Of a stretch of DNA of 64,000 nucleotides, positions 1 to 9,574 are shown one piece after another; position 1 is the stretch's first letter, and each line of letters starts with the position of its first letter. The stretch is from Halieaceae bacterium (GTDB lineage Bacteria; Pseudomonadota; Gammaproteobacteria; Pseudomonadales; Halieaceae), in contig CABYND010000001.1 of assembly GCA_902520195.1 (NCBI GenBank), forward strand, positions 1 through 64,000, given 5' to 3'. The notes beneath the pieces are model-generated. The model made no database searches and was not told where the DNA came from. It saw only the letters and a program-made list of their open reading frames with translations. The translations under genes were made by a program, and so were the position numbers.

Positions 1-1
1 C

Positions 2-910
2 ACCGGTGATGAAGAGTCCTTCCAGGAAACCGTGCAGCAACTGGCCCGAGACTACCGCGATCTGGTCGATGCTGAATACGCGCTGGTCGTCGATGGTGGA
101 GGCGGCGTACTGAATGATGCGGGGGAAGCCATCCAGTTTCAGGTGGGCTTTGCCGAAAAAACCTACGCCACGTTTGCGATGACTGCGAAAAACCCGGGCG
201 GCCATAGTTCAATGCCCCGGGCAGACAACGCGATCTATGACCTCGCTCGCGCCATTCAGCGCCTTGAGACTTACACCTTCCCCGTGGAGACCAACGAGAT
301 CACGCTGACCTACTTTGCCCGCACCGCGCCTCTCCTCAATAACGAGGTGGGTGACGCCATGGCCGCACTGGTTGCTGACAAGGGCGATGAAGAAGCGATC
401 GCCTTACTGCGTGCACAGCCCGCGTATGTGGGGACGCTTGGCACCACCTGTATACCGACCATGCTCTCTGGAGGGCATGCAGAAAACGCGCTGCCCCGTG
501 CCGTCACCGCGTTGGTGAACTGCCGCATTTTTCCGGGCCATACGCCTGCAGAGATCATGCGAGAGCTTCAGCGCGTGAGCGATAACCCGGATCTCGAATG
601 GCGTGTTGTGGGGGTGCCAGTCGCCAGCCCCGCTTCACCTTTCAATACAGAAGTGATGGACGCGATTGCCGCGTCATTGGAACCGATTCACGGCGCTCTG
701 CCGATCGTTCCAAAAATGGGCTCTGGCACCACTGATGGCGCCTATTGGCGTGCGGCGGGCATACCGAGCTACAGCTTTACGGGGATTTTCATCAACCCCA
801 AAGACAGCTTTGCCCATGGGCTAAACGAGCGTATACCCAAAGCCGCAGTGGGTGAATCGTTGCGCTTCTGGCGGGCGATGATCATTGAGCTGGCGTCGTC
901 TAAAAACTGA
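2..910 (+). CDS. M20 family metallopeptidase, 5'-truncated by window edge
   Basis: Zinc-dependent peptidase/deacylase of the M20 (ArgE/DapE/carboxypeptidase PM20D1) family that hydrolyses peptide or N-acyl bonds. The frame is open from base 2 and begins TGDEES, the metal-ligand DEE segment of M20 enzymes, so the gene starts upstream of the window; the GTG at 32 is not its start. Downstream are the dimerisation-domain segment GGHSSMP, the VNCRIFPG strand, GSGTTDGAYWRAAGIP, and the C-terminal ligand region AHGLNERI, all as expected for the family. About 300 residues of an expected 450-500 are present. Its TGA (908-910) directly abuts the stop of the convergent hydrolase gene. The exact substrate cannot be told; family assignment is secure. 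Confidence 0.9.
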   Translation, partial: TGDEESFQETVQQLARDYRDLVDAEYALVVDGGGGVLNDAGEAIQFQVGFAEKTYATFAMTAKNPGGHSSMPRADNAIYDLARAIQRLETYTFPVETNEITLTYFARTAPLLNNEVGDAMAALVADKGDEEAIALLRAQPAYVGTLGTTCIPTMLSGGHAENALPRAVTALVNCRIFPGHTPAEIMRELQRVSDNPDLEWRVVGVPVASPASPFNTEVMDAIAASLEPIHGALPIVPKMGSGTTDGAYWRAAGIPSYSFTGIFINPKDSFAHGLNERIPKAAVGESLRFWRAMIIELASSKN

Positions 911-3022
911 TTAGCGGGTACTGGCAAGCGCGGGTGAGCGCGTGTACTGACTGAAAAACTGCCACACCAGCTCCATTCCCCATCGCTCCTCGGCCGGTGA
1001 GATCTCTGGGCAGACCGGCTGTCGGGGTAAATCCTGTTGTTGGGCAGGCGCGACACAGTCCGCTGGGATAGCGTGAATGCGCTGAGCCTCCCACTCATGG
1101 CCTGCCGCCGGGTCACCGCAGCTCACCACCGCGACACCCTCACTCTGACAATCAGTGTAAGCCTCGCACTGCAGATCATGTTCCTGCGTTAGCGCGGTCT
1201 GCCAAGGAACAGCTGGCCCGTTACAACCCATGGTCTCTGCCCAGACACGAGTATTCTCCGCTGCTGAGGTGTAAACCCACCCATAGGGAGAAGGTTTTCC
1301 ATCGTGCGGCACTTCGTCGTCGTGAACGCCATAGTAATGGAGCATAGGCAACGCCTCTCTGGGCCCACAGGCGTGGCCCGGGGGCATCTGATAAATCATG
1401 ATGCCGACGGCAGCATAGTGATCCGGATAATCACAACCCAGTCTCTGCACCATGCTTCCGCCATTACTGTTTCCGAGCAGATAAAAACGATCGGGGTCGA
1501 CAAGCAGGCTCTCTTTCAGGGATTGGGTAATTGAAAGCAGAAAGCCGATATCATCCTCACAGGAGATCCAGTTGCAAGCTTTGCAATCACCGCACTCAGG
1601 ATAACAGGGGTAATCGAGACGATCGGGCAAACAATGTGGGCCAGCCTCGGTAGGTACATTGCTCGCGAGATCGTTCCATGTGCTCACCAGATCGTCATCT
1701 CGCTGCCAGGCGACCTTGGAGTAAAACCCGGCACCCTGGGGATACACCACAATGTAGTCATTGGCGTTGGCGTGGCGGTTGATCTCATGGGCAGAAGCGA
1801 GCCCCGTAGCGGTAGTTCCATAACCGTGAAGCGCCATCACCACTGGCAATGGCCGGCTGCCGTAAGCATCGGGCAGATACACGTAGTACCTCCGGGATTT
1901 CTCTCCGATTGTCATCGTGCGTCGTTGGAACTGTGCCTTATCAGGCCCCCGGAGAAATGCCGAGACGCGCTTAATCACCTGCTGCTGGTAACACTCGGGA
2001 TTCGACCCATAGTGTCCGCAGTCTCCGGGGATCACGACAACTTCGAAACCAAGCTGCTTGGCGAGCACTTTGTTGGGCTCCGGATTGATGGTCATGTCTC
2101 GCTCAAATACTATGGCCAACATTCTGGGCCTACCTATTGCCTCTAATCGCGATTCAAAATCTGGACGACCCCGCCTAATATCATGTTGAGCGCTGGATGC
2201 GTTCTGGCTGGCACGATCGGCAATGGCCGGCGCGTTATCAAACCGCGCCATACCCGCCAGCCACTCGTCAAACTGCTCGAGTGACCGCTCGCGATTAAGG
2301 TATTCGGGTGTCCAGAACACCATGCCGTCGATCAACGCCAACAAATGGGCCTTACGTTGTATTGCCTCGGGCGAATCCTCGGGCAGTGCCAGCACTTCCA
2401 GCCAAGCGCGGCCCTTCAGTCGGTCGTAAAACGTGTACCAAGGCGTGCCTTCAATCGGCACAAAGTGCGTGACGAAGTCCGGATACATCATGAGCCACTC
2501 ATAAGTCTGATAACCGCCCATCGAGGCGCCGACCACGGCGTGGAGGTGCTCAATATTCAGATGTTCGTTCAACAACTGATGCTGCAACCTGACCTGATCC
2601 CGAATGGTGAACGCGGGGAAAGGACTTTGCGCGCTGTTAGAGGGAGACGAGGAGATACCATTGCCCAATGCATTGACGGCGATAACGAAGTAGTCGTCGG
2701 TATCGACAATGCCGTCCGGGCCGAGATAGTTATAGGTGGCCAGCCCCTCGGCGTTACCGTTGAGCCAGGTGGGCATGAGCACAATGTTGCTGAGATCCGG
2801 TGCCAGCCGGCCGTAGGTGCGGAAGGTCAGCTGGCAGGCCTCGATGACCTGATCGTTCTCGAGAACACACTCCCCCATCTTTGTCGTGTGGAGCGTGCCG
2901 TCATGGGTTTCTGACAGCCAGTCGTCGATCGACACTGCGCGTGCCAAGGGACTGACGAGCAAACAAAGCGCGGCGAGCACGCTAAGCAGTTCAGTGCCGA
3001 TCAAATTGTCACGACGACGCAT
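911..3022 (-). CDS. Secreted fusion of two alpha/beta hydrolases (MetX-like + PHB-depolymerase/LpqC-like esterase)
   Basis: A 703-residue protein with an N-terminal signal sequence (hydrophobic to about residue 29, then ARAVS). Residues about 35-355 resemble the homoserine O-acetyltransferase (MetX) hydrolase fold: TYGRLAPDLSN, then the nucleophile elbow GASMGG (Ser167) and a late GDCGHYG. Residues about 365-703 are a second complete hydrolase of the polyhydroxybutyrate depolymerase/feruloyl esterase type, with an ALHGYGTTATG oxyanion segment, elbow GNSNGG (Ser519), the GVHDDEVPH acid region and AAGHEW His. A Cys-rich insert (about 464-488) may carry disulfides, fitting export. It is last in a leftward run after an SDR and a quinone oxidoreductase, overlapping the latter by 22 bases. 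Substrate unknown; probably an ester. Each domain assignment is good, the joint role is inference. Confidence 0.8.
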   Translation of the reverse strand: MRRRDNLIGTELLSVLAALCLLVSPLARAVSIDDWLSETHDGTLHTTKMGECVLENDQVIEACQLTFRTYGRLAPDLSNIVLMPTWLNGNAEGLATYNYLGPDGIVDTDDYFVIAVNALGNGISSSPSNSAQSPFPAFTIRDQVRLQHQLLNEHLNIEHLHAVVGASMGGYQTYEWLMMYPDFVTHFVPIEGTPWYTFYDRLKGRAWLEVLALPEDSPEAIQRKAHLLALIDGMVFWTPEYLNRERSLEQFDEWLAGMARFDNAPAIADRASQNASSAQHDIRRGRPDFESRLEAIGRPRMLAIVFERDMTINPEPNKVLAKQLGFEVVVIPGDCGHYGSNPECYQQQVIKRVSAFLRGPDKAQFQRRTMTIGEKSRRYYVYLPDAYGSRPLPVVMALHGYGTTATGLASAHEINRHANANDYIVVYPQGAGFYSKVAWQRDDDLVSTWNDLASNVPTEAGPHCLPDRLDYPCYPECGDCKACNWISCEDDIGFLLSITQSLKESLLVDPDRFYLLGNSNGGSMVQRLGCDYPDHYAAVGIMIYQMPPGHACGPREALPMLHYYGVHDDEVPHDGKPSPYGWVYTSAAENTRVWAETMGCNGPAVPWQTALTQEHDLQCEAYTDCQSEGVAVVSCGDPAAGHEWEAQRIHAIPADCVAPAQQQDLPRQPVCPEISPAEERWGMELVWQFFSQYTRSPALASTR

Positions 3023-3984
3023 CCGCGCACGCTCCCTTCTTCAATGATTTCATGGGCCTTCGCCATCTGATCGAATGGTAGCGTCTCGGCAATACGATGC
3101 TGCAGGCCACCCTCAATCAAAGCAGCTTGGGTATCTCCCGCCGCCTGCGCCTTGGCCGCTTCCGGCATGGCGTACACAATCACCATCCGGACCGTGAGGT
3201 CCATAAACATCATGGTCCTGAAGGGTAGCGAGGGTTCAGGCACCAAGGTACTGGAGTACGTCGCAATCGTGGCGCCGATCCTAACGCAATGCAGCAGCTC
3301 GGGCAGGTTAGCGCCGAACTCGACATCAATCACCCGATCGATCTTTTGGCCCCCGGTCAAATCCAGCACGGCCTTCCCCCACTCGGGTTCGCGATGATTA
3401 ACCACCGCCTCAGCGCCAGCTTCCCGGCACGCTGAGACATCTTGTTCGTTACTCGCCGTCGCAATCACGCGCGCGCCGGCGCGATGCGCCCACTGGGTGG
3501 CGTAATGGCCGACGCGGCCTGCGCCGCCCGGAACCAGTATCAACTGATCGGCAACGGGGCCATCCGCAAAGACGCACCGGTGAGCGGTCATGAGGGGTAT
3601 GCCAACGCAGGCCCCCACCTCAAACGAAGCATTATCGGGCAGTGTTGGTGCGCGCACGCTATCGAGCGCTACGTACTCCGCGGCCGTGCCCAGCTGGCGG
3701 CCGTATTGCGCCTGATACACAAACACCCGTTCACCGACGCGAGAAGGCGACACGCCCTCACCCACTGCGGTAATCAAACCCGCGCCATCGCTATGGGGTA
3801 TCACTGGCCCAGCTTCCAATAAGTCAGGAAACGCCCCGGCGCGGTTTTTCACATCAGAAGGGTTTACCCCAGTGGCATGGAGCTGCACCAACACCTCGCC
3901 CGAACCGGGCTCAGGTGTGGGCCACTCACCCTGCTGCAGTACGTTCTGCGCCGCACCAAATGCCTCAAACCAACACGCTTTCAT
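3001..3984 (-). CDS. Quinone oxidoreductase-like MDR family oxidoreductase
   Basis: NADPH-dependent medium-chain reductase/dehydrogenase, 327 residues, zinc-free quinone-oxidoreductase type. The N-terminal GroES-like half includes LHATGVNPSDVKNRAG and PHSDGAGLITAVGEGV; the Rossmann half has VPGGAGRVGHYATQWAHRAGARVIATAS, the usual nucleotide-binding pattern. Ligands for catalytic and structural zinc are absent, as in QOR proteins. It starts 10 bases after the stop of the upstream SDR gene and overlaps the downstream hydrolase gene by 22 bases, so the three are probably one transcript. The substrate (quinone, enone or similar) is not evident. Confidence 0.88.
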   Translation of the reverse strand: MKACWFEAFGAAQNVLQQGEWPTPEPGSGEVLVQLHATGVNPSDVKNRAGAFPDLLEAGPVIPHSDGAGLITAVGEGVSPSRVGERVFVYQAQYGRQLGTAAEYVALDSVRAPTLPDNASFEVGACVGIPLMTAHRCVFADGPVADQLILVPGGAGRVGHYATQWAHRAGARVIATASNEQDVSACREAGAEAVVNHREPEWGKAVLDLTGGQKIDRVIDVEFGANLPELLHCVRIGATIATYSSTLVPEPSLPFRTMMFMDLTVRMVIVYAMPEAAKAQAAGDTQAALIEGGLQHRIAETLPFDQMAKAHEIIEEGSVRGCVVVTI

Positions 3985-3994
3985 CGATTCACCC

Positions 3995-4777
3995 TTATGG
4001 ATCCAGCCAATTAGCGAGACTCTCGGTATGACCGTCGATACCGAGTGTCTGGCCAGAAATCATGCGACCGCCGGGCCCCGCAAGAAAACACACCATCGCT
4101 ACGATATCTTCGGGGCTCACAAAGTCTCGTAGCGAGCTTTGGCGTTGGTAGACCTTGCGGATCTCATCCGGCCTCATGCCACGCTCAGCGGCATCGCGAT
4201 CAATCACGCGATCAATCCGCTCCCCGCCCACACTGCCCGGGCACAGCGCATTGACCCTGATATTCCAGGGGCCCAGCTCCATCGCCCAGGTCTGAGCGAG
4301 CCCAATCGCAGCCCACTTGGCTGCCACGTAGGGCGAGCGCATTGGGCAACCGTGTCGCCCGGCACTGGAAGACATATTGAGAATCAGACCGCTGCGCTGA
4401 GATTTCATCAGCGGGATCACCAAACGCGTCAGATAAAAGACGCTGTTGAGGTCAGTATCGATCGTCGACTGCCACGCCGCTACCTCGATGTCTTCCACCG
4501 GTTGCTGGGGGCCCGCAATACCCGCGTTGTTGAATAACACATCAACGCGCTGGTAGGGGTCGACCAAGGAATGAAAGGCCGCCTCGACCTGCGCCGCATC
4601 CGACATGTCGCAGACCACCGCGCTGCCCTCGCCAAATTCATTTTGAAATTGCGCAATGGCCTCAGCATCAATATCGAGGGTGAGCACGCGATGACCCGCC
4701 TCGGCCAGCGCTCGCGCGCAGGCCAGCCCGATGCCTGAGGCACCAGCCGATATCAGTGCAACGGGTTGATCTGTCAT
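3995..4777 (-). CDS. SDR family NAD(P)-dependent oxidoreductase
   Basis: Classical short-chain dehydrogenase/reductase, about 260 residues. Visible motifs are the cofactor loop SAGASGIGLACARAL, the NNAG motif, the catalytic Ser in NMSSSAGRHG and YVAAK (Tyr-x-x-x-Lys), followed by NVNALCPGSVGG-type sequence. I start it at the ATG at 4777 (MTDQPV), which places the Rossmann strand at the usual position; a longer in-frame start at 4798 exists, but its codons contain the AAGGAG that may serve as ribosome site. First gene of a leftward SDR / quinone oxidoreductase / hydrolase operon. Substrate unknown. Confidence 0.9.
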   Translation of the reverse strand: MTDQPVALISAGASGIGLACARALAEAGHRVLTLDIDAEAIAQFQNEFGEGSAVVCDMSDAAQVEAAFHSLVDPYQRVDVLFNNAGIAGPQQPVEDIEVAAWQSTIDTDLNSVFYLTRLVIPLMKSQRSGLILNMSSSAGRHGCPMRSPYVAAKWAAIGLAQTWAMELGPWNIRVNALCPGSVGGERIDRVIDRDAAERGMRPDEIRKVYQRQSSLRDFVSPEDIVAMVCFLAGPGGRMISGQTLGIDGHTESLANWLDP

Positions 4778-4884
4778 GGCTAGGGACAACTCCTTCATCC
4801 CGGGCTACCGCCCGCAGTGCGTTTAGAGTGACGCACCGCCGCGCCATTGCCCATGGGACCGTGCGGCCTGTGAGAGATGCTGTT

Positions 4885-6420
4885 TTATCGCGGAGGGTGG
4901 TCGGCGCGCAACGATTTCAGAAGGGCAATACCTGTTAGCCAGAAAGTGAACGTCAGGGGTAGCGAGACCACCAGTGTGGCTGTTTGCGCCTCGCGCACAC
5001 CGCCGGCGTACATCAAACCGATCGGCAAGATAGCGATGGCGATCGCCCAGAACACCCGATGCCAGCGCGCGGGGTCGTGGGATGCGCCCAGTTCGGTCGA
5101 AGCGGTTGCCGCCAAGGTATAGGAGGCACTGTCGTACGTCGTGGCGACAAAGATGATGGCGACCACACAGAACAGTCCAATCGCGACGGCAGCCAAGGGT
5201 AGCGCATCGAGGCCGGCCACAATTGCGACGGTGCCGCTTTCAGCATTCATCACGCCAATCACGTCGAGCTCACCGCTCAGCTGTAATCCCAAGGAGTGGT
5301 TACCCAGCACAAAGAAGAACAGCCACACGCCGAGGGAACCGAGGCACAGCATGCCAAACACCACCTCGCGTAGGGTGCGGCCTCGGGAGATGCGCGTGAC
5401 AAAAATGCCAATGAAGGGCGCGTAAGCAATCCACCATGCCCAGTAGAAGACCGTCCAGTCACCGACAAAGCCGGTGTTGGCGATGGGGTCTGTCCAGAAG
5501 GTCATGGCCAGCGTGTTCTGTAGGAGATGCCCTACCGAATTCACGGCCATGTTTAAGATAAAGAGCGTGTCACCGGCAAACAGCACAAAAAGTAAGAACA
5601 GGAAGGCCATCAGAAGATTCACGTCGCTAAGCCGGCGAATACCCCGCGTCAGGCCCAGCCACACGCTCAATGAGAATAGCGCCACGCAAATGCCCACCAC
5701 GACCAGCTCCAATGCGAATCCATTGGGTATGCCTGTGAGCCGCGCAATCAGCGCAGAAATCAACGGCGTCGAGATGCCCAGGGAACTGCCGGCCCCGCCA
5801 ATCAGGGCGATCATGAAGAAAGTGTCCATGAGACGTGCCGGCCAGGAATTTTCCCTGCCCTTCAGCCAGTACTGCGCGGAGTTACTGTATTTGAGTTGCG
5901 GCGCTTTGCGCACATAAAACGGATAGGCGATGGCCAGCGTCGGCAAACTGTAGAAGGCCCAGGCTACAAAGCCCCAGTGATGGAGCCCATAGGAGGCCGC
6001 CCAGTCATAGGCTTTATCGGAGAAAGGCTCGGCACCAAAAGGCGGCGCCTGCACATAGTAGGCCCACTCAATCGCACTCCAGTAAAGCATGCCCGAGCCA
6101 ATACCCGCCCCGAACAGCATGCCCACCCAGCTCACGGTTGGGAACTCCGGCTCCTCTGACCCTAAGCGAATAACGCCGTAACGGCTGAAGGCAATGTACA
6201 ACACCAATGCCAAGGTGCTGGCACCGGTGAGGACGTAAAACCAACCGAAGGTGTTGGCGATCCAGGCATAAATAGTCGCGAGGACAGCAGCGGTTTCACT
6301 GGGAAACACTAACAACGGTAGCGTCAAGCCCAGCAGTACCGAAACCGTGAGCCCGAAATTCACCCTATCGATTTGTTGAGCCAAAAGTACCGCGCTTTTT
6401 ATTCTGTGGCGTACTGCCAT
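4885..6420 (-). CDS. BCCT family betaine/choline/carnitine-type transporter
   Basis: A 511-residue inner-membrane carrier of the BCCT family, which moves quaternary ammonium compounds or the sulfonium DMSP with Na+ or H+. It shows about 12 hydrophobic segments, the glycine-rich TM3 motif GMLFGAGIGSGMLYWSAIEW and the conserved WTVFYWAWWIAYAPFIGIFV segment carrying the Trp-rich substrate box. It ends in a short hydrophilic tail without the long osmosensing extension of BetP. It is transcribed away from the TonB receptor at 6557. The exact substrate is not readable; betaine, choline or DMSP are all possible in a marine organism. Confidence 0.92.
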   Translation of the reverse strand: MAVRHRIKSAVLLAQQIDRVNFGLTVSVLLGLTLPLLVFPSETAAVLATIYAWIANTFGWFYVLTGASTLALVLYIAFSRYGVIRLGSEEPEFPTVSWVGMLFGAGIGSGMLYWSAIEWAYYVQAPPFGAEPFSDKAYDWAASYGLHHWGFVAWAFYSLPTLAIAYPFYVRKAPQLKYSNSAQYWLKGRENSWPARLMDTFFMIALIGGAGSSLGISTPLISALIARLTGIPNGFALELVVVGICVALFSLSVWLGLTRGIRRLSDVNLLMAFLFLLFVLFAGDTLFILNMAVNSVGHLLQNTLAMTFWTDPIANTGFVGDWTVFYWAWWIAYAPFIGIFVTRISRGRTLREVVFGMLCLGSLGVWLFFFVLGNHSLGLQLSGELDVIGVMNAESGTVAIVAGLDALPLAAVAIGLFCVVAIIFVATTYDSASYTLAATASTELGASHDPARWHRVFWAIAIAILPIGLMYAGGVREAQTATLVVSLPLTFTFWLTGIALLKSLRADHPPR

Positions 6421-6556
6421 TGCGCACGAGTATACACAGGCCAGCCCTAGTGAGCAGGTTGGCGCTCTCTCGCATCCGCAATACGGTTATAGCGCGAGCT
6501 AGCCGACCGACAGTAAATGTCTATACTCCGCGCCTGACTGATTAACTCGAACTTCA

Positions 6557-8593
6557 ATGCGCTTCACGCTCACCGCCATATTGTGTTTTCTGTGCCTGCC
6601 CGCAGACATCAGCGCGCACCCTGCCGAGGAGACGCTCGAAGAGCTCGTGGTCACCGGCCGACGCGAACACCTCGCGGGTGAGGCACGCAGCGCATCCGAA
6701 GGGGTCGTTGGGCAGATGGACCTCTCTATCAGGCCTCTGCTGCGACCTGGCGACGTGTTGGAGGCCGTACCCGGCCTGATCGTCACGCAGCACAGCGGCT
6801 CGGGTAAATCGAACCAGATGTTCCTGCGCGGCTTCAATCTGGATCACGGGACCGACTTCTCCACTGCGATTGATGGCATGCCCATCAATGTGCGCAGCCA
6901 CGGCCACGGGCAGGGCTACACCGATATCAACTTTTTGATCCCGGAAACCATCGCGCGCATCAACTTCGTTAAGGGCCCCTACCACACCGAGCTCGGTGAC
7001 TTCTCTTCAGCGGGTGGCGCAGAGATTGAGACCGCGGATGTCTTCAGTAATCAGCTCGCATGGACGGCGGGCGAAAACGGTTTTCATCGCGCGCTCGCCA
7101 TGGGTACTCTGACTGCAGGCAGCACGCGACTCGCTGGTGCCCTGGAGGTGCAACGCTACGACGGTGCCTGGACTGACGTAGACGAGGACGTCAAAAAACT
7201 GAACGGGCTGATCAAGCTAGGCGGCGGGAACGACGCCGCGCGATGGCAAACCACCATGATGCACTACGACAACGAGTGGAACGCCGCGGATCAGATACCC
7301 GAGCGGGCCGTAGCAGCGGGGATGATCTCACCGCTGGGCTCGATTGACACGACGCTGGGGGGCAATACCCGGCGCTCCAGCCTCTCTGGGGAGTATCAGC
7401 GCAATCGAGGTGATCAGACCACCCGCTGGACCGCTTATCTCGTTGACTACGAGATGAACCTGTACTCCAACTTCACCTATCGACTCGATGACCCGGCACG
7501 GGGCGATCAATTTCAGCAAGTGGACGACCGGCGCACTCTCGGTGGCAGCTACCACCATCATTGGAACGCCAGTGACACTCTGCAGCATCGCTGGGGCGTT
7601 GCGGTGCAACACGACGATATCGGCACAGTCGGCTTGTACCGCACTCAAGCGAGAGTTCGCACCGGCACCGTGAGGCAAGACACCGTTGAGGAAACCAGCC
7701 TCGGCGCGCACTTCGAAGCCATCTGGTCAATGAGTCCGAGATGGCGAACCGTGCTGGGTGCCCGGGCCGATCACTTCCGCTTTGATGTGGACGCGGAGGA
7801 CCGGCGCAACTCAGGTACCGAGCAAGACACCCTGATCAGCCCGAAAGCGAGCCTGATTTACCGCGCGAGCCCCGTTACCGAATGGTACGCGAGTGCCGGG
7901 AAGGGGTTTCACTCCAACGACGCGCGGGGTGTAACCCAGCAGTTTGACCCCGTTACCGAAGAGGCGGCGTCCTCTGTGGACCCTCTGGTCAGTTCAAGTG
8001 GCGCGGAGCTTGGGGTGAAGACCCAATGGCAACAGCGCTGGAATCTGGCGGCAGCGCTCTGGTACCTGGAGCTGAATTCGGAGCTCTTATTCGTCGGCGA
8101 TGCCGGCACCACCGAAGCCAACCGGCCCAGCGAACGCTGGGGTCTTGAGCTCAATAACTTCTGGATGATCGATGAGGTGTGGTCACTCGAAGCTGATATC
8201 GCCTGGACCGACGCACGATTCAGCGATGATGCGGCCGAGGGGCGTCATATCCCTGGGGCGCTGGAAACCGTGGCCAGCGCCACCCTCTCGGCACAAACCC
8301 CCGCCGGCTGGTTCGGCGCACTGCGGGTGCGCTACATCGATGGTGCGCCACTCATCGAGGACGGCTCTGTCACAGCTCACAGCGCCACACTCACTCACCT
8401 GTCACTGGGGTGGGCCGGTCAGCGCTACGCACTGCGCGCCGATGTTCTGAACCTGTGCGACTCCGATGACCGGGATATCGAGTACTTCTACGCCTCACGG
8501 CTTACCGGTGAGCCGCTGCAGGGCGTCGAGGACCGACACTTTCACCGCTTTGAACCCCGGCAGGTGCGCGTCACCCTCACCATCAACCTGTAA
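6557..8593 (+). CDS. TonB-dependent outer-membrane receptor
   Basis: A 678-residue ligand-gated porin. The signal peptide (about residues 1-20) is followed by a TonB-box-like EELVVTGRR, then the plug domain (PGDVLEAVPGLIVTQHSGSGKSNQMFLRGFNLDHGTDF, quoted in pieces: PGDVLEAVPG, LIVTQHSGSG, MFLRGFNLDHGTDF). A beta-barrel with alternating polar/aromatic residues follows, ending in the expected strand VRVTLTINL. A His-rich loop (RSHGHGQGYTD) lies in the plug; the FNLDHGTDF/HGHGQGY pattern occurs in small receptors of uncertain ligand. It is divergent from the BCCT transporter across 136 bases and convergent with the TauD-like gene. The ligand is unknown. Confidence 0.92.
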   Translation: MRFTLTAILCFLCLPADISAHPAEETLEELVVTGRREHLAGEARSASEGVVGQMDLSIRPLLRPGDVLEAVPGLIVTQHSGSGKSNQMFLRGFNLDHGTDFSTAIDGMPINVRSHGHGQGYTDINFLIPETIARINFVKGPYHTELGDFSSAGGAEIETADVFSNQLAWTAGENGFHRALAMGTLTAGSTRLAGALEVQRYDGAWTDVDEDVKKLNGLIKLGGGNDAARWQTTMMHYDNEWNAADQIPERAVAAGMISPLGSIDTTLGGNTRRSSLSGEYQRNRGDQTTRWTAYLVDYEMNLYSNFTYRLDDPARGDQFQQVDDRRTLGGSYHHHWNASDTLQHRWGVAVQHDDIGTVGLYRTQARVRTGTVRQDTVEETSLGAHFEAIWSMSPRWRTVLGARADHFRFDVDAEDRRNSGTEQDTLISPKASLIYRASPVTEWYASAGKGFHSNDARGVTQQFDPVTEEAASSVDPLVSSSGAELGVKTQWQQRWNLAAALWYLELNSELLFVGDAGTTEANRPSERWGLELNNFWMIDEVWSLEADIAWTDARFSDDAAEGRHIPGALETVASATLSAQTPAGWFGALRVRYIDGAPLIEDGSVTAHSATLTHLSLGWAGQRYALRADVLNLCDSDDRDIEYFYASRLTGEPLQGVEDRHFHRFEPRQVRVTLTINL

Positions 8594-8599
8594 GCGCGC

Positions 8600-9574
8600 T
8601 CAAACAGATACCGAGTCCAGACACAGGGAGGCCAGCACGCTTCGCTGGCCCGAGAAAGGCCGCCGGCCGTGCATGACCTGGTAGTTATCGATCAGCGCCA
8701 CATCGCCGGATTCCCAAGTAAGGTCGAAAACCAGGTCGTAGGCAATCTCGACCGCCGATTGCACATCGGCGTCATCAAAGGCTGAGCCATCACCATAGGT
8801 CACCGAGCGAGCACCCTCGTTGCGCTGATCCTGCCAGCCACAAAACGCAGCGATCAGCTGGTTAAAGAAGACTTCGTTACCGGAGGGCGCGTGCCGGATG
8901 AGCGATAGGGCCGGCGTGGTGGTGCGGATCGCATCATCAGGTAACCACTGCCAGTCATACTCGAGGGCTTCCAGCCTGGCCTCGGCCGCCTCTTTAGTAT
9001 CGACATTCAACGTCTGGCGCCAACTCCTGCCCTGTCCCGACGTGGCGTCAGCTTCGGCGGGCATGGTGAGGCAGTAGCGCGCGCCGTGCGCTCTAGAACG
9101 GGCCACGAACTCGGGTAAGTGCTGCGTCAATTTTTCGAGTAGGACATCGGAGCGACAAAGCGGCGTAGCACCGCCCGCTGCAGCGGCCTGCTCACAGAAG
9201 AAAAACAGATGACTCGGGTAGTACGGGGTCTGCGCCATCTCGTGGTGCAGGAAAATCTCCACATCCTGCGGTGCCTCATTGGCGGTAAAGACCCGCGGCG
9301 TGCGGTTGTGCCGCACGGCGTTCGACAGCGATTCGTCATAAGCAAAATTCGGGAGGCCAACTCCTGTGACAAAGTCATCGAAGGCCTGCGCATCCGTCAC
9401 CCCGCAGCCGCGAAACAGGATGGCACCATGGGTCGCGAGCTGTTCCATGAGTGCCGCCGACTGGGCGTGGAGATCCTGCGTCGACAACGGTTCCTCGGCG
9501 ACCAATACCTGTGGGAATTCGGAATCGCCATGGCGCTGCTGGCCAGCTAGGGAAGAGGACTTAAAACTCATCAT
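8600..9574 (-). CDS. TauD/TfdA-type Fe(II)/2-oxoglutarate dioxygenase
   Basis: A 324-residue non-heme iron oxygenase that would couple 2-oxoglutarate decarboxylation to oxidation of a substrate. The iron-binding HxE motif is in FLHHEMAQTPYYPSHLFFF and the distal His in NYQVMHGRRPF, followed by the 2-oxoglutarate-binding Arg region. The GGATPLCRS segment aligns with the GGxTPxxD region of clavaminate synthase/SyrP-like members, so it is closer to that subgroup than to taurine dioxygenase itself. The start ATGATG at 9574-9569 has a GGAG about 10 bases upstream. It follows the aldo-keto reductase in the same direction, with a short linking frame between them. Substrate unknown. Confidence 0.85.
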   Translation of the reverse strand: MMSFKSSSLAGQQRHGDSEFPQVLVAEEPLSTQDLHAQSAALMEQLATHGAILFRGCGVTDAQAFDDFVTGVGLPNFAYDESLSNAVRHNRTPRVFTANEAPQDVEIFLHHEMAQTPYYPSHLFFFCEQAAAAGGATPLCRSDVLLEKLTQHLPEFVARSRAHGARYCLTMPAEADATSGQGRSWRQTLNVDTKEAAEARLEALEYDWQWLPDDAIRTTTPALSLIRHAPSGNEVFFNQLIAAFCGWQDQRNEGARSVTYGDGSAFDDADVQSAVEIAYDLVFDLTWESGDVALIDNYQVMHGRRPFSGQRSVLASLCLDSVSV

